This document shows positions 9,115 to 17,080 of a stretch of 60,287 bases of DNA, piece by piece; position 1 is the stretch's first letter; every line of letters begins with the position of its first letter. This DNA comes from Candidatus Sulfopaludibacter sp. SbA3 (GTDB lineage Bacteria > Acidobacteriota > Terriglobia > Bryobacterales > Bryobacteraceae), in the NCBI GenBank assembly GCA_945893365.1, contig CAMDED010000030.1, positions 1 to 60,287 on the forward strand. Reading direction: 5' to 3'. Made by a program: the position numbers and the translations under genes. A model generated the notes under the pieces. The model ran no database searches. It saw only the letters and a list, made by a program, of their open reading frames with translations, and had not been told where the DNA came from.

Positions 9115-10026
9115 ATGTTAACCGCTTTCCTGGCATTTATCGCAGCTTTCCTCCTGATATCGAGCGTCGGATTCCTTGCGTTCTATCGCCAGGACGCGCT
9201 CGGAAAACTCTTGAGCGCCGTCCTCGACAGGTCCGACAACCGTCTCCCCCCAAGTATCCCCGAGGTACAACCCGGAACCAGAATCGAAAGAATAGTGGAG
9301 CCTTTTCAGAAAATAGTGCCGAGAAGCCCGCGCGAAGTTACGGTCTTGAAGAAGCGGCTTGTTCGCGCGGGCCTTCGTGAAAAGACGTACGTAAATATCT
9401 TCTATGGCGCTAAAGTAATGGTACCCGTGATACTTTGCCTCTTAGCCACGATCACGGGAGCGTATACGCTGAGCCCCATGTTTGTGTACGCGGTCGCTCT
9501 AGGGCTCGGATTTCTGCTGCCCGATTTCTGGCTGGATCGCTGTATCTCCAACAGACAGCTGGAACTTACCCTCGGATTGCCTGAAGCTGTGGATCTGATC
9601 GTGATCTGCATTGAAGCGGGCTTAAGCCTGGATAAAGCTGTGATGCGCACGTGTGAAGAGCTACGCCAGAGCCAACCGGAGATTTCCGATGAATTGAACC
9701 TCGTCATCCTCGAACAGCGCGCCGGGCGTCCGCGCGCGGACGCCTGGAAGAATCTTGCCGAAAGAACCGCCGTCAAGACCATACGCTCCCTAACGGTAAT
9801 CCTCATTCAAGCCGATAAGTTCGGTAGCAGCGTAGGGAAGACGCTGAGGGCTCATTCCGAGACGTTGCGCACACGGCGTCGACAGGATGCGGAGGAAAAG
9901 GCGGCGCAGACACCGGTGAAACTGGTGTTTCCGCTGGTCCTGTGTATTTTTCCTTCGCTGTTTCTCGTTACGCTTGGTCCGTCGATGATCATCATGTTCG
10001 AGGGCTTTGCAAAGTTCTTGACTTAG
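9115..10026 (+). CDS. tadC: Tad inner-membrane platform protein TadC
   Basis: The 303-residue paralogue of TadB has an N-terminal helix, a central hydrophobic stretch (about 100-140) and a GspF domain carrying LGLPEAVDLIVICIEAGLSLDKA. It ends with a hydrophobic segment rich in Phe and Leu that includes LVFPLVLCIFPSLFLVTLGP, a usual TadC ending. It pairs with TadB under the CpaF ATPase. The gene ends 44 bases before a very small membrane-protein gene in the same direction. Confidence 0.9.
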   Translation: MLTAFLAFIAAFLLISSVGFLAFYRQDALGKLLSAVLDRSDNRLPPSIPEVQPGTRIERIVEPFQKIVPRSPREVTVLKKRLVRAGLREKTYVNIFYGAKVMVPVILCLLATITGAYTLSPMFVYAVALGLGFLLPDFWLDRCISNRQLELTLGLPEAVDLIVICIEAGLSLDKAVMRTCEELRQSQPEISDELNLVILEQRAGRPRADAWKNLAERTAVKTIRSLTVILIQADKFGSSVGKTLRAHSETLRTRRRQDAEEKAAQTPVKLVFPLVLCIFPSLFLVTLGPSMIIMFEGFAKFLT

Positions 10027-10070
10027 CCAAGGCATTAAGCGCTGGTAACTTTTGAAGAAAGGAGAAGATT

Positions 10071-10166
10071 ATGACCGATACAATTATGGTTCAAGTGATC
10101 GCGGGTATCTGCTTTGCCCTGGTTCTGGGGTATTTGATTCAGCGCCGCCGCAAGAAAGTATCCTAA
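10071..10166 (+). CDS. 31-residue single-pass membrane peptide in tad operon
   Basis: This very short gene encodes 31 residues: a polar start (MTDTIMVQ), one hydrophobic helix (VIAGICFALVLGYLI) and a strongly basic tail (QRRRKKVS). A near-perfect ribosome binding site, AAGGAG, lies 6 bases before the ATG, much better than those of most neighbours, which is the main reason to believe it is translated. It sits between tadC and the DUF192 gene and points the same way. The positive-inside rule predicts a cytoplasmic C-terminus. I do not recognise a family. It may be an accessory subunit of the Tad platform. Confidence 0.7.
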   Translation: MTDTIMVQVIAGICFALVLGYLIQRRRKKVS

Positions 10167-10276
10167 CGTTCAGAAACGGTCGGGGCGGGTTGCAGCCGCA
10201 AATCGGCGGCATCGCGCCCCGGACGGTATTCCATGGATTGAATGCAGCGGCCGGGGCCGCGGGGGAGTCCGTGCAG

Positions 10277-10747
10277 GTGGAGTCAAAGGTTTTGGGAGAC
10301 ATAGCGAAGGCGAGGCGGACACTCTGCGCCTTCAACTGCACGCGCGAGTCGTTCTGCGGGATGTCGGTGGCCCCCGCCGATACCGCTCCGCGCCGTCTCA
10401 GGGGGTTGCTGCGTTGGCTAATACTGAGGACTAGTGACGGACTGTGGATGGCTCCTTCGCCGCGTACTCAAATTGTCGCTACGCTTTTTCCGATCGACTT
10501 GATCTGCCTGGACGAGAGGAATCGCGTGATTCAGCTCGTTGAACACTTAAAGCCATTCCGCGTTTCGCCGGTCCGGACCGGCTGCACAAGCCTTCTTGAA
10601 CTTCCGGCGCGCACAATCTATCACTCTCACACTCAGCTCGGCGATGAATTGCTCATCTGCACCGCGGAGGAGATGGAAACGTGGCATCTCGCACAGACTC
10701 AGAAGCGGCTGCTCCAAATGAGATATGGCGTTCAGGTGGAATCTTGA
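10277..10747 (+). CDS. DUF192 family protein
   Basis: The product, about 156 residues, matches the DUF192/COG1430 pattern: LRGLLRWLILRTSDGLWMAP, then FPIDLICLDERNRVI, HLKPFRVSPV, the LELPARTI segment and the closing LGDELLI. Family function is unknown; members are often exported or sit beside pilus and secretion genes. The normally conserved HTFGM-like segment reads QIVATL here. The start is uncertain: GTG 10277 follows GGGGGAG by 9 bases and GTG 10271 is too close; the frame is open back to 10052, but that upstream part has no family resemblance. It overlaps or abuts the PilZ-TadE gene, so the two are probably translationally coupled. Confidence 0.75.
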   Translation: MESKVLGDIAKARRTLCAFNCTRESFCGMSVAPADTAPRRLRGLLRWLILRTSDGLWMAPSPRTQIVATLFPIDLICLDERNRVIQLVEHLKPFRVSPVRTGCTSLLELPARTIYHSHTQLGDELLICTAEEMETWHLAQTQKRLLQMRYGVQVES

Positions 10748-11631
10748 CCCGTCTGCTGGATCGTTTTATCAAGCTGCTGCGCGCAAAGCCCAAGGAGCCG
10801 CGGCGCGGACCGAGGACTGCCGACCCTTTGTCGCTTGTCTACTATTGGGACGGCTCCGCTCCGCTAGGCGACGGACTACGCGACATAAGCCGGACAGGCG
10901 CTTATATTTGCACCTCCCAACGCTGGCCCATCGGGGCGATCGTCACGCTCATGTTGGAGCGGAGCATGATCGGGAGTCCGGGCGATACGGGCGATGCTCC
11001 GGCTCCGTCGACCTGCATTCCGTGCCGGGTCGTGCGGCAGGGCGACGACGGCGTGGGTGTTGAATTTGTGTTTACCACGCAAGGGGAGCGGACGAGTTTA
11101 CAGAGCTTCCTAAAGACCGTCCCAGCCGGTAATGCGGGAAAGCCGCCCGCCACGTTGACGGAAGGACATGCCCTCATTGAATTCTCATTGATTATTCCTT
11201 TGATCTTTCTGCTGGTCGTGAACGTCGTCAACTTCGGCTCGTTTTTCTTTGCGTGGATTACCGTTGCTCATGCGGCGCGCGCCGGAGCGCAATATGGGAT
11301 CAGGTCGGGGGCGACCGTCGGAAATCCGACACCACCGACCGCCGCGCAGATTAGCACTGTGATCACGAATGCCATTTTCTCCCTCCCGAACAAGGCGAGC
11401 CTGCAGGTGCGGGTTTGCACGAACAATAACGGCGTAGTGACTTGCACGGGAACGGGGTCCGGCGCGACTCCCGCCGATCCGGAGCCGCTGACGTACATCC
11501 TTGCGGCGGTGGACGTCACCTACACCTACCAGCCCCTCATTCCATTGTGGGATTTTCCCGGCCTGGGGATTCACGCGACGATGCCTCCCACTGCGCTCCA
11601 CCGCAAGGCGGTCATGAGAGTGCTGCAATGA
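10681..11631 (+). CDS. PilZ domain-TadE fusion protein
   Basis: The 316-residue frame joins two domains not usually found in one protein. Residues about 38-135 fit a PilZ domain: RRGPR (41-45) is the RxxxR motif and DISRTG (68-73) the DxSxxG motif, the two signatures that bind cyclic di-GMP. Residues 160-316 are a TadE-like pseudopilin: EGHALIEFSLIIPLIFLLVV with the processing-site Glu, a membrane helix and an extracytoplasmic domain with two cysteines. PilZ would stay in the cytoplasm, so a c-di-GMP signal could reach the pilus tip or base directly. GTG 10681 has GGAGGAG 8 bases upstream. TTG 10744, overlapping the DUF192 stop, is an alternative start that still keeps PilZ. It overlaps the next gene by 4 bases. 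Confidence 0.82.
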   Translation: MASRTDSEAAAPNEIWRSGGILTRLLDRFIKLLRAKPKEPRRGPRTADPLSLVYYWDGSAPLGDGLRDISRTGAYICTSQRWPIGAIVTLMLERSMIGSPGDTGDAPAPSTCIPCRVVRQGDDGVGVEFVFTTQGERTSLQSFLKTVPAGNAGKPPATLTEGHALIEFSLIIPLIFLLVVNVVNFGSFFFAWITVAHAARAGAQYGIRSGATVGNPTPPTAAQISTVITNAIFSLPNKASLQVRVCTNNNGVVTCTGTGSGATPADPEPLTYILAAVDVTYTYQPLIPLWDFPGLGIHATMPPTALHRKAVMRVLQ

Positions 11632-12080
11632 TAGCGCGGGTGAAGAGGCCCGGGCCGCTTGCGGAAAGCGGGCAGAGCCTGGTGGAGTTTAGCTTGGTCG
11701 CATTTCTTCTGGTGGTAATGCTCCTCGCGATCGTGGAATTAGGGCGGCTACTACTGGTTTCTTCGACGGTCGCCAATGCGGCGGCCGAGGGGGCGCGCTA
11801 TGCCGCCGTCCACGGCAGCACCCGTACGGGCGGCGGAATAGACGGCCCCAGCGGGCCGGGTAACAATCCAGCGCAAGTTGTCGCGGTTATTAAGAACTTC
11901 GCCAAGGCCGGCCCTCTGACCACCAGCAGGCTGGTCGTCACCGTTGTCTATCCGGGCGCTTCGAACGCGCCCGGCCAAGCTGTAACCGTCACTGTCGTAT
12001 ACCCCTACGACGCATTCTCGACTTATTTCCCTTTTAACGTCAATCTAGGTAGCAAGTCACAAGGAATTATCGCCTTCTGA
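11628..12080 (+). CDS. tadE: TadE-like pseudopilin
   Basis: This 150-residue protein has a short basic leader followed by ESGQSLVEFSLVAFLLVVMLLAIVELGR, the TadE processing region and hydrophobic helix, and then ANAAAEGARYAAVHGS and a small extracytoplasmic beta domain. The ATG overlaps the stop of the PilZ-TadE gene (ATGA), indicating coupled translation. TadE-type minor pilins need the CpaA-type peptidase and are required for Flp pilus assembly. With the C-terminal half of the gene before it and the TadG-like protein after it, it completes a set of three TadE/F/G-type proteins. Confidence 0.88.
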   Translation: MIARVKRPGPLAESGQSLVEFSLVAFLLVVMLLAIVELGRLLLVSSTVANAAAEGARYAAVHGSTRTGGGIDGPSGPGNNPAQVVAVIKNFAKAGPLTTSRLVVTVVYPGASNAPGQAVTVTVVYPYDAFSTYFPFNVNLGSKSQGIIAF

Positions 12081-12126
12081 AGCGCTGGTTTATGAATTCG
12101 AAGCCGCAAAGCAACTCGGGTAACAA

Positions 12127-13494
12127 GTGCAGATGACAACCAAGTCTCTGCCGGTCCAAGGCGGACGGAACACGAGCCTTGTGAACGCCAGCGTGAAGGG
12201 GAATCCGGAGAAAGGCCAGGCGGTCATCATGCTCGTGACCGCAATGAGCATATTCATGCTTGGCGCGCTTGGCCTCGCAATCGATGGCTCAACCATTTAT
12301 TCTCACCGGCAAATGGCCCAAGCCGCCGCCGACGCCGCCGCCCAGTCCGCAGCCATGAGCCTGCTTCGGGGAACGAATAGTACGGCGACATACCCGTTCA
12401 CTGCAACCACGTTCACTTGCGCGGTGCCGCCCGCCGTGCTGGACCGGCGAACTCCATGCGTCTACGCGCAACACAACGGCTTCGGAGGAACGGGCGACCT
12501 CGTTACCGTAAGCTTCCCTGGAACGGTGCCGGGCGTAACGCTTGCGTCGCTTCCGGCGCCGGCCGTATCTGTTACGGTTCAGCGAACTTTGAAAACCGGC
12601 TTTATCGGTCTCTTAGGACCTTCCACGTACACCGTTATCGCCAAAGGCGCCTCGGGCATCACCGGGAGCGTATCCCCGAACTGCATCCATTCACTCGACC
12701 CCTCGGCGCAGGACGCATTTATCGCGAGTAATGGTGCAAGTGTGACGATGAACTGCGGTATTGCGGTAAACAGCAATAACGCAACCGCCGCTTTCAAGGC
12801 GACTGGAGGCGCCTCAGTTACCGCCACCGCCATCAAGGTTGTGGGCCATGCCTCGATCACCAACGGGGCGACCGCCACTCCCGGTCCGACTGAAGGGGTG
12901 GCGCCCGTCGCCGATCCGTTCGCCTCCATGCCGCCGCCACCCATCGAAGCCTGCAAGCCCGGGTTCGAGGCGCACTATAACCCGCACTGGGGTAATTTTA
13001 CACTTTGGCCGGGTACCTATTGTGGTGGCATTACGATGAGTAATGGCGCAACGGCGCTGTTCAAGCCCGGCGTCTATGTGATCAAGGGCGGTGCGCTTAC
13101 TCTTGTAGGCGGGACGACTATCAGCGGCGACGGCGTGATGTTTTACCTCACTGGAACAAATGCCGACTATCGATCCGTCGCTATCAGTAACGGCGCCAAC
13201 GTGACGTTTACCGCACAGACTTCCGGCACGCACATGGGACTTTTGTTTTTTCAGGACAGGTCCATTACATCCACTTACGATGCGGCCTTCTCAGGCGGAG
13301 TGGCCCTGCGCTTGACCGGATCTCTCTATTTCCCGACAACGAATATCTCGTATTCGAACGGATCGTCCTCGAACGGATTCACCACCGCGTTGCTGGCGAA
13401 GAAAGTGTCGTTTACCGGCGGTGTAAACCTAACCTTTGATCCCACGGGGCTTAAGACCGGTCTCCTTGTGAAGACGGTTGCTTTGGTGAAATAA
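12127..13494 (+). CDS. TadG-like pilus assembly protein with beta-rich C-terminus
   Basis: Residues about 28-85 are the TadG/TadE-like N-terminal segment: EKGQAVIMLVTAMSIFMLGALGLAIDG with a membrane helix, then AQAAADAAAQSAAMSL, the alanine-rich stretch typical of the Flp assembly TadG N-terminus. The rest, about 360 residues, is rich in Gly, Thr, Asn and Val with repeated NGA-type turns (for example at SNGAS, TNGAT, SNGAT and SNGAN), suggesting a right-handed beta-helix outside the membrane. There is no von Willebrand domain, which many TadG proteins have. GTG 12127 or ATG 12133 may start it; neither has a strong ribosome binding site. It is the last gene of the tad unit. Confidence 0.78.
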   Translation: MQMTTKSLPVQGGRNTSLVNASVKGNPEKGQAVIMLVTAMSIFMLGALGLAIDGSTIYSHRQMAQAAADAAAQSAAMSLLRGTNSTATYPFTATTFTCAVPPAVLDRRTPCVYAQHNGFGGTGDLVTVSFPGTVPGVTLASLPAPAVSVTVQRTLKTGFIGLLGPSTYTVIAKGASGITGSVSPNCIHSLDPSAQDAFIASNGASVTMNCGIAVNSNNATAAFKATGGASVTATAIKVVGHASITNGATATPGPTEGVAPVADPFASMPPPPIEACKPGFEAHYNPHWGNFTLWPGTYCGGITMSNGATALFKPGVYVIKGGALTLVGGTTISGDGVMFYLTGTNADYRSVAISNGANVTFTAQTSGTHMGLLFFQDRSITSTYDAAFSGGVALRLTGSLYFPTTNISYSNGSSSNGFTTALLAKKVSFTGGVNLTFDPTGLKTGLLVKTVALVK

Positions 13495-13553
13495 GCGGTT
13501 CCCGATCTGGCGCAACGAGGGCCGCCGGCGTGAGAAACTACATGGGGAGACCC

Positions 13554-14024
13554 GTGCGGAACCTTTCGAAACGAACCCAGTACAGCCTCCGCGCCCTATA
13601 CGCATTGGCGCGTCATTATGGCCGCGGCCCGATGTTGATCGAGCAACTCTCCCGGGACGAGGCGATACCGAAGAAGTTCCTCGAACAGATCCTACTGGGC
13701 ATGAAAAGTACCGGTATTGTGGCGAGCCGGAAAGGAAAGGGCGGCGGCTACTCGCTCGCGCATTCCCCGGACAGCGTTACGATGGGCTCGGTTATCCGCA
13801 TGATTGAGGGACCGCTGGCGCCGCTCCCGTGCGCGAGTGAGACGCGCTTCCGGAAGTGCGACGAATGCCCGGATGTCGACACGTGCGGAACGCAGATGGT
13901 AATGCGCGACGTCCGCAACGCGATGGCGGAAATCCTGGACCGCACGACATTGGCCATGGTCTGCGCAAGAGTAGACGCGGCGCGGGAGAAGAAGGAAGAG
14001 TCCCCGCTGATGTATCACATCTGA
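13554..14024 (+). CDS. Rrf2 family transcriptional regulator
   Basis: The product is about 156 residues. It has an N-terminal winged helix-turn-helix (RTQYSLRALYALARHYG, then LSRDEAIPKKFLEQILLGMKSTGIVASRKGKGGGYSLA), the classic Rrf2 signature including the GxGGGYxL wing. Four cysteines follow in CASETRFRKCDECPDVDTC and may hold an iron-sulphur cluster, as in IscR/NsrR-type members. GTG 13554 is preferred because GGGGAG precedes it by 4 bases; GTG 13530 and ATG 13542 are alternatives. It follows the tad operon by about 60 bases but is not obviously part of it. Its C-terminal end overlaps the 3' end of the minus-strand toxin gene. Confidence 0.88.
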   Translation: MRNLSKRTQYSLRALYALARHYGRGPMLIEQLSRDEAIPKKFLEQILLGMKSTGIVASRKGKGGGYSLAHSPDSVTMGSVIRMIEGPLAPLPCASETRFRKCDECPDVDTCGTQMVMRDVRNAMAEILDRTTLAMVCARVDAAREKKEESPLMYHI

Positions 14025-14272
14025 CGCAGTGTGTTTCTCCGGCGGGGGTCGCGGCTCGTGCTTCGCGCTCGTAACGGGCGGTTCGAGATGCGCCAGCTCC
14101 CGGCACGCGATTTCCGCACTCCGGCGCGTTCGGTGAGCGGAGCCGGGAGACGAGGATCGAAGGGGTCTTCGGCGAGTTGCGGAAAGCGGGCGCGGATGCT
14201 TTGTTCCGTAGCGCGATCAAGCCGGTCGAGGATCTTCTCCGCTTCGTGGGCGGCAACGACGCGGCAGGTCAC
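14015..14272 (-). CDS. RelE/ParE-like toxin
   Basis: This 85-residue protein resembles RelE/ParE-superfamily toxins over residues 1-65: an N-terminal beta strand, a helix (AAHEAEKILDRLDRATEQSIRARFPQL), AEDPFDPRLPAPL and GSWRI. The last 20 residues are arginine-rich and do not look like the family's closing strands, so the end may be frameshifted or worn. GTG 14272 overlaps the antitoxin stop (GTGA), the classic coupled antitoxin-then-toxin order. The gene runs against the Rrf2 gene and overlaps its end by 10 bases. RelE-type members cut mRNA on the ribosome and ParE-type members block gyrase; the sequence does not decide which. Confidence 0.6.
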   Translation of the reverse strand: MTCRVVAAHEAEKILDRLDRATEQSIRARFPQLAEDPFDPRLPAPLTERAGVRKSRAGSWRISNRPLRARSTSRDPRRRNTLRQM

Positions 14273-14535
14273 AGCCCGCGTTCGCGTTCGTATTGGTCGA
14301 GGGGCTTGACCTGCCGTTCAGAAACGTCCGCAAGGCCCCGGTCGAGCGAGGCCGGAGTTACAGCGTCCAGGGGCGCGCGGCCCACGTCGGCAGCGTCACG
14401 AAGGTCTTCGAGCCAAACGCGAACCGGTTCCGCCTGTTCGCCGGGAAGCTGCGCCGCCGGTCCGCGCTCGAGGCAGTTGACGAAGGTACGCACGACACGC
14501 CGCCGCGCCGTCTGAAGCGCTATGCTATACGCCAT
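14269..14535 (-). CDS. Antitoxin partner of the RelE/ParE-like toxin
   Basis: Up to 88 residues. The C-terminal part (ALDAVTPASL-like, then DRGLADVSERQVKPLDQY) matches the RGLxDxxxGRVxPxxE endings of small ribbon-helix-helix or Phd-like antitoxins. The start is uncertain: ATG 14535 overlaps the divergent cupin gene start, and GTG codons further in would give a protein of about 50-75 residues. The stop overlaps the toxin GTG by 4 bases. The N-terminal half carries no clear DNA-binding motif that I can name, so the pair rests mainly on gene order, size and the toxin's resemblance. Confidence 0.5.
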   Translation of the reverse strand: MAYSIALQTARRRVVRTFVNCLERGPAAQLPGEQAEPVRVWLEDLRDAADVGRAPLDAVTPASLDRGLADVSERQVKPLDQYERERGL

Positions 14536-14860
14536 GTACACCTTCCTGCGCGACTTGGCCGCGGAAGTTCCCGTTCCCGAAAACGGCATCCTCAGCCGCA
14601 CCCTCCACAATGACGATTCATTGAAGATTGTCGCCTTTGGATTCTCGGCGGGACAGGAACTCTCGGCGCATACCGCTCCCATGGCGGCTGTGCTTTACTT
14701 CGTCAGCGGCGAAGGCGAGCTGACGCTGGGCTCGGACAAGCAGTCCGCGCAGGCCGGAACGCTTGTGCATATGCCTCCGAAACTGCCCCATGGCATCGTC
14801 GCCAGGACGCCGCTGGTTATGATGCTGATCATGCTCAAGCAAGTGAAAGAACCGTCATGA
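14522..14860 (+). CDS. Small cupin-domain protein
   Basis: This 112-residue protein is a single cupin barrel. It contains FSAGQELSAHTAPMAAVLYFVSGEGELTLG (first cupin motif, with a partial His set) and AGTLVHMPPKLPHGIVARTP (second motif, with the closing His). Metal and substrate are unknown; related short cupins bind small ligands or act in quercetinase- or germin-like reactions. ATG 14534 (MYTFLRDL) is an equally possible start. It is divergent from, and at its first codons overlaps, the antitoxin gene, so the two promoters must interleave with coding sequence. Confidence 0.8.
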   Translation: MLYAMYTFLRDLAAEVPVPENGILSRTLHNDDSLKIVAFGFSAGQELSAHTAPMAAVLYFVSGEGELTLGSDKQSAQAGTLVHMPPKLPHGIVARTPLVMMLIMLKQVKEPS

Positions 14861-14897
14861 GACAACGCGGACTTTCCCGGACGGCCTCAGTTGAACA

Positions 14898-17069
14898 TTA
14901 CCGCACCACGGCTTTCTCCGTGGCCTGATTCTCGTTTTCGTCCTGCACGCGAACGGCGATCGTATGCTCGCCCGAAGCGACGCCGTCGAGCGTCAATTCA
15001 TACTCCAGTTCCTTCGAGTCCGAAACGCCTCCCACCGGCGCGACGCGCATCCAGTCGCCCCCATCGAGCGAGTATTCGGCTGTCTCGATGACCGTCAACG
15101 CATCCGCCGCTTTCCATTTCACTAGAATTTTTCCGGCCGTCCGCGCGGCCGTGAGGGTTGAGATCTTTGGCGGCGTGTTGTCTATTGTGAACGGCTCGCC
15201 TTCGAACTGCGAGGAAAGAGCGGCCTCTTTGGGATTATCCGGAAGATCGGAGACCGTCACGCGGAGCTTGTATTCCCCGTCCGGAAAGGCCGTCGAATCC
15301 CAACTCAGTTGTTTTTCTTTCACCTTGTCGCGCAGCAGCTTCCATTCCGATTCGCGAACGCCGCGGATTTCCACTTTGAAGACGAGAGCGTCGCCGTTGT
15401 CGTCGGCGGCCGACCAGCGCGCTCCCGTGAAGCCCTTCGCGTACTGCATGGAAAATTGCGCGCCGTCGAGATTCAATGGAGGCGACGCCTGCTTGCCGAT
15501 CGGGGGCAGGTTCAGCGTTCTCGATGCGCTTAGCGATGCCGTTTGCGCGGGGAAACGGTAGTTCGGAGGCGTCTCTTCGATCGCGGTTATCCGGGGCGCG
15601 ACGTTCTTCGGCAAGTAAGCAAGTTCCACGGCGTGGATTTCGGGAGGCGCACCCGCGCCCTCGCGCGACAACGTCGCCTTCCACTGGACGAAGCGGGCCG
15701 CGGGCGAGGTGACGCGCGATCCCTCCGGCGACGTGATCGCTTGCGACCATGGACTCCAGTTCTTTTGAGGACGGTCGAGGTTGCCGCTGCGGCTGGCCAC
15801 CGCTATCCCGCCGCCTCCGGGCGAACCCTTAAACGTCAGACGGCCCCAGTACGAAAACCCGCCGCTGTCGTAGGTTTCACTCTCGATCACGCCCTCGCGT
15901 TCAAGTTCCGGACCGATCTCGTATACCTTCCCCGCATTGCCGGTCGCCGCAAAGAGCTTGCCGCCAAGGCCCGCTTCAAGGCACGTCACCTGCGTCGGAG
16001 GGGCGTTCAACAGGGCGGTAAACAGCAGATCGGAATCGATGCGGTAGATCCCGCCTTTGTTCCCGGTTCCGAGCAGCGCGCGTCCGGCGGCATCGAATGC
16101 GATCGAGTAAACCAGATCCGTTGCGTGGGTCCAGACCCGGCGCGGTTCGCCATCCGGCGCGATCCTGTAAACTTCGCTGCCTCCGGTGACGGCGCTCGAG
16201 CTGGGGGAAAAGGCCGGCAGCGGAGGCGGAGAGGGGCGCGGCGCAATGCCTCCGGCGCCGGGAGCGTTAATTGGAACTTGCGCCGGAACGGGGGCGGGAG
16301 GCAGCGTACCCGGAGCTTGCTTCGTTCCAACCGCTGAAGCGTAGACGGATCCATCCGGGCTCACGGCGACCGCCGTCACCTCCTTCTTCGCCATCTGGTG
16401 CAGCACAAAGCCGTCTCCGGAGGGCGTCACGCGCAGCACCAGACCCCCCGGTTCCGTGCCGACGATAAGATTGCCAGAGCGGTCGACGGCGAGCGACCTC
16501 GCGTGGGTTTCATCCGTTTTGAACAGGACGGCGCCTTTTCCGTCCGGCTTCACTCGATGCACTTCACCCGGGTCGCCTGTCGCGATGAACAGGTCTCCGG
16601 CGGCGTTGAAAGCCATCGCCCAGATGTATTTTGCTTTCGGCGAATAGAACACTCCGGCTTTGCCGTCCGCGCCGATCTTGTACACCTTTCCATCGGGCGA
16701 CGTGGCGGCGAATACCTGGTCCTTCGCGCCGATCGCGATGGCGTGTACTTCGAGCTCCTCCCACTCGGCGAGAGTCCTCCTGGCGCCGTCCGGAGCGATG
16801 CGGTAGAGCTTCGCGCCGGGTCCGCCGCCGGCGTAGAGATTCCCTTTGGAGTCCTGCTGGAGCGCCCACAGATAGGCCGAAGACGAGTCGAAGCGCTCGG
16901 TGTATTTCGGAGCGAGCGTTACTCTCCCGTCGCTTCGCAGCGACACGTTCTTCAACACGCTCTTTTCAAATTCGGAGAACTCCGATTGAAGCCACGAACG
17001 GGTATCGCCAGCCTGGCACAAGGGCGAGGCAATGACTACGGTAACAGCCAGGACGAATAAAGGTCGCAT
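14898..17069 (-). CDS. Secreted beta-propeller protein with Fn3-like C-terminus
   Basis: A 723-residue exported protein: a cleavable signal peptide (MRPLFVLAVTVVIASPLCQAG), then about 400 residues of repeated propeller blades of the form DSKGNLYAGGG...KLYRIAPDG, followed by a linker rich in Pro and Gly near residues 255-300. Two more blades and a C-terminal region with Ig/fibronectin-like strands (VEIRGVRESEWK, YKLRVTVSD, HTIAVRVQDEN) follow. No enzymatic motif is seen. The gene is 11 bases downstream of the S55-like gene on the same strand, so the pair probably forms one transcript and acts in the periplasm or outside the cell. Ligand unknown. Confidence 0.7.
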   Translation of the reverse strand: MRPLFVLAVTVVIASPLCQAGDTRSWLQSEFSEFEKSVLKNVSLRSDGRVTLAPKYTERFDSSSAYLWALQQDSKGNLYAGGGPGAKLYRIAPDGARRTLAEWEELEVHAIAIGAKDQVFAATSPDGKVYKIGADGKAGVFYSPKAKYIWAMAFNAAGDLFIATGDPGEVHRVKPDGKGAVLFKTDETHARSLAVDRSGNLIVGTEPGGLVLRVTPSGDGFVLHQMAKKEVTAVAVSPDGSVYASAVGTKQAPGTLPPAPVPAQVPINAPGAGGIAPRPSPPPLPAFSPSSSAVTGGSEVYRIAPDGEPRRVWTHATDLVYSIAFDAAGRALLGTGNKGGIYRIDSDLLFTALLNAPPTQVTCLEAGLGGKLFAATGNAGKVYEIGPELEREGVIESETYDSGGFSYWGRLTFKGSPGGGGIAVASRSGNLDRPQKNWSPWSQAITSPEGSRVTSPAARFVQWKATLSREGAGAPPEIHAVELAYLPKNVAPRITAIEETPPNYRFPAQTASLSASRTLNLPPIGKQASPPLNLDGAQFSMQYAKGFTGARWSAADDNGDALVFKVEIRGVRESEWKLLRDKVKEKQLSWDSTAFPDGEYKLRVTVSDLPDNPKEAALSSQFEGEPFTIDNTPPKISTLTAARTAGKILVKWKAADALTVIETAEYSLDGGDWMRVAPVGGVSDSKELEYELTLDGVASGEHTIAVRVQDENENQATEKAVVR

Positions 17070-17080
17070 TTCGATGTGGA

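Noticed and set aside
10052-10276. Upstream extension of the DUF192 gene to TTG 10052
   Set aside because: It overlaps the 31-residue peptide gene and shows no family similarity; a later GTG has a good ribosome binding site.
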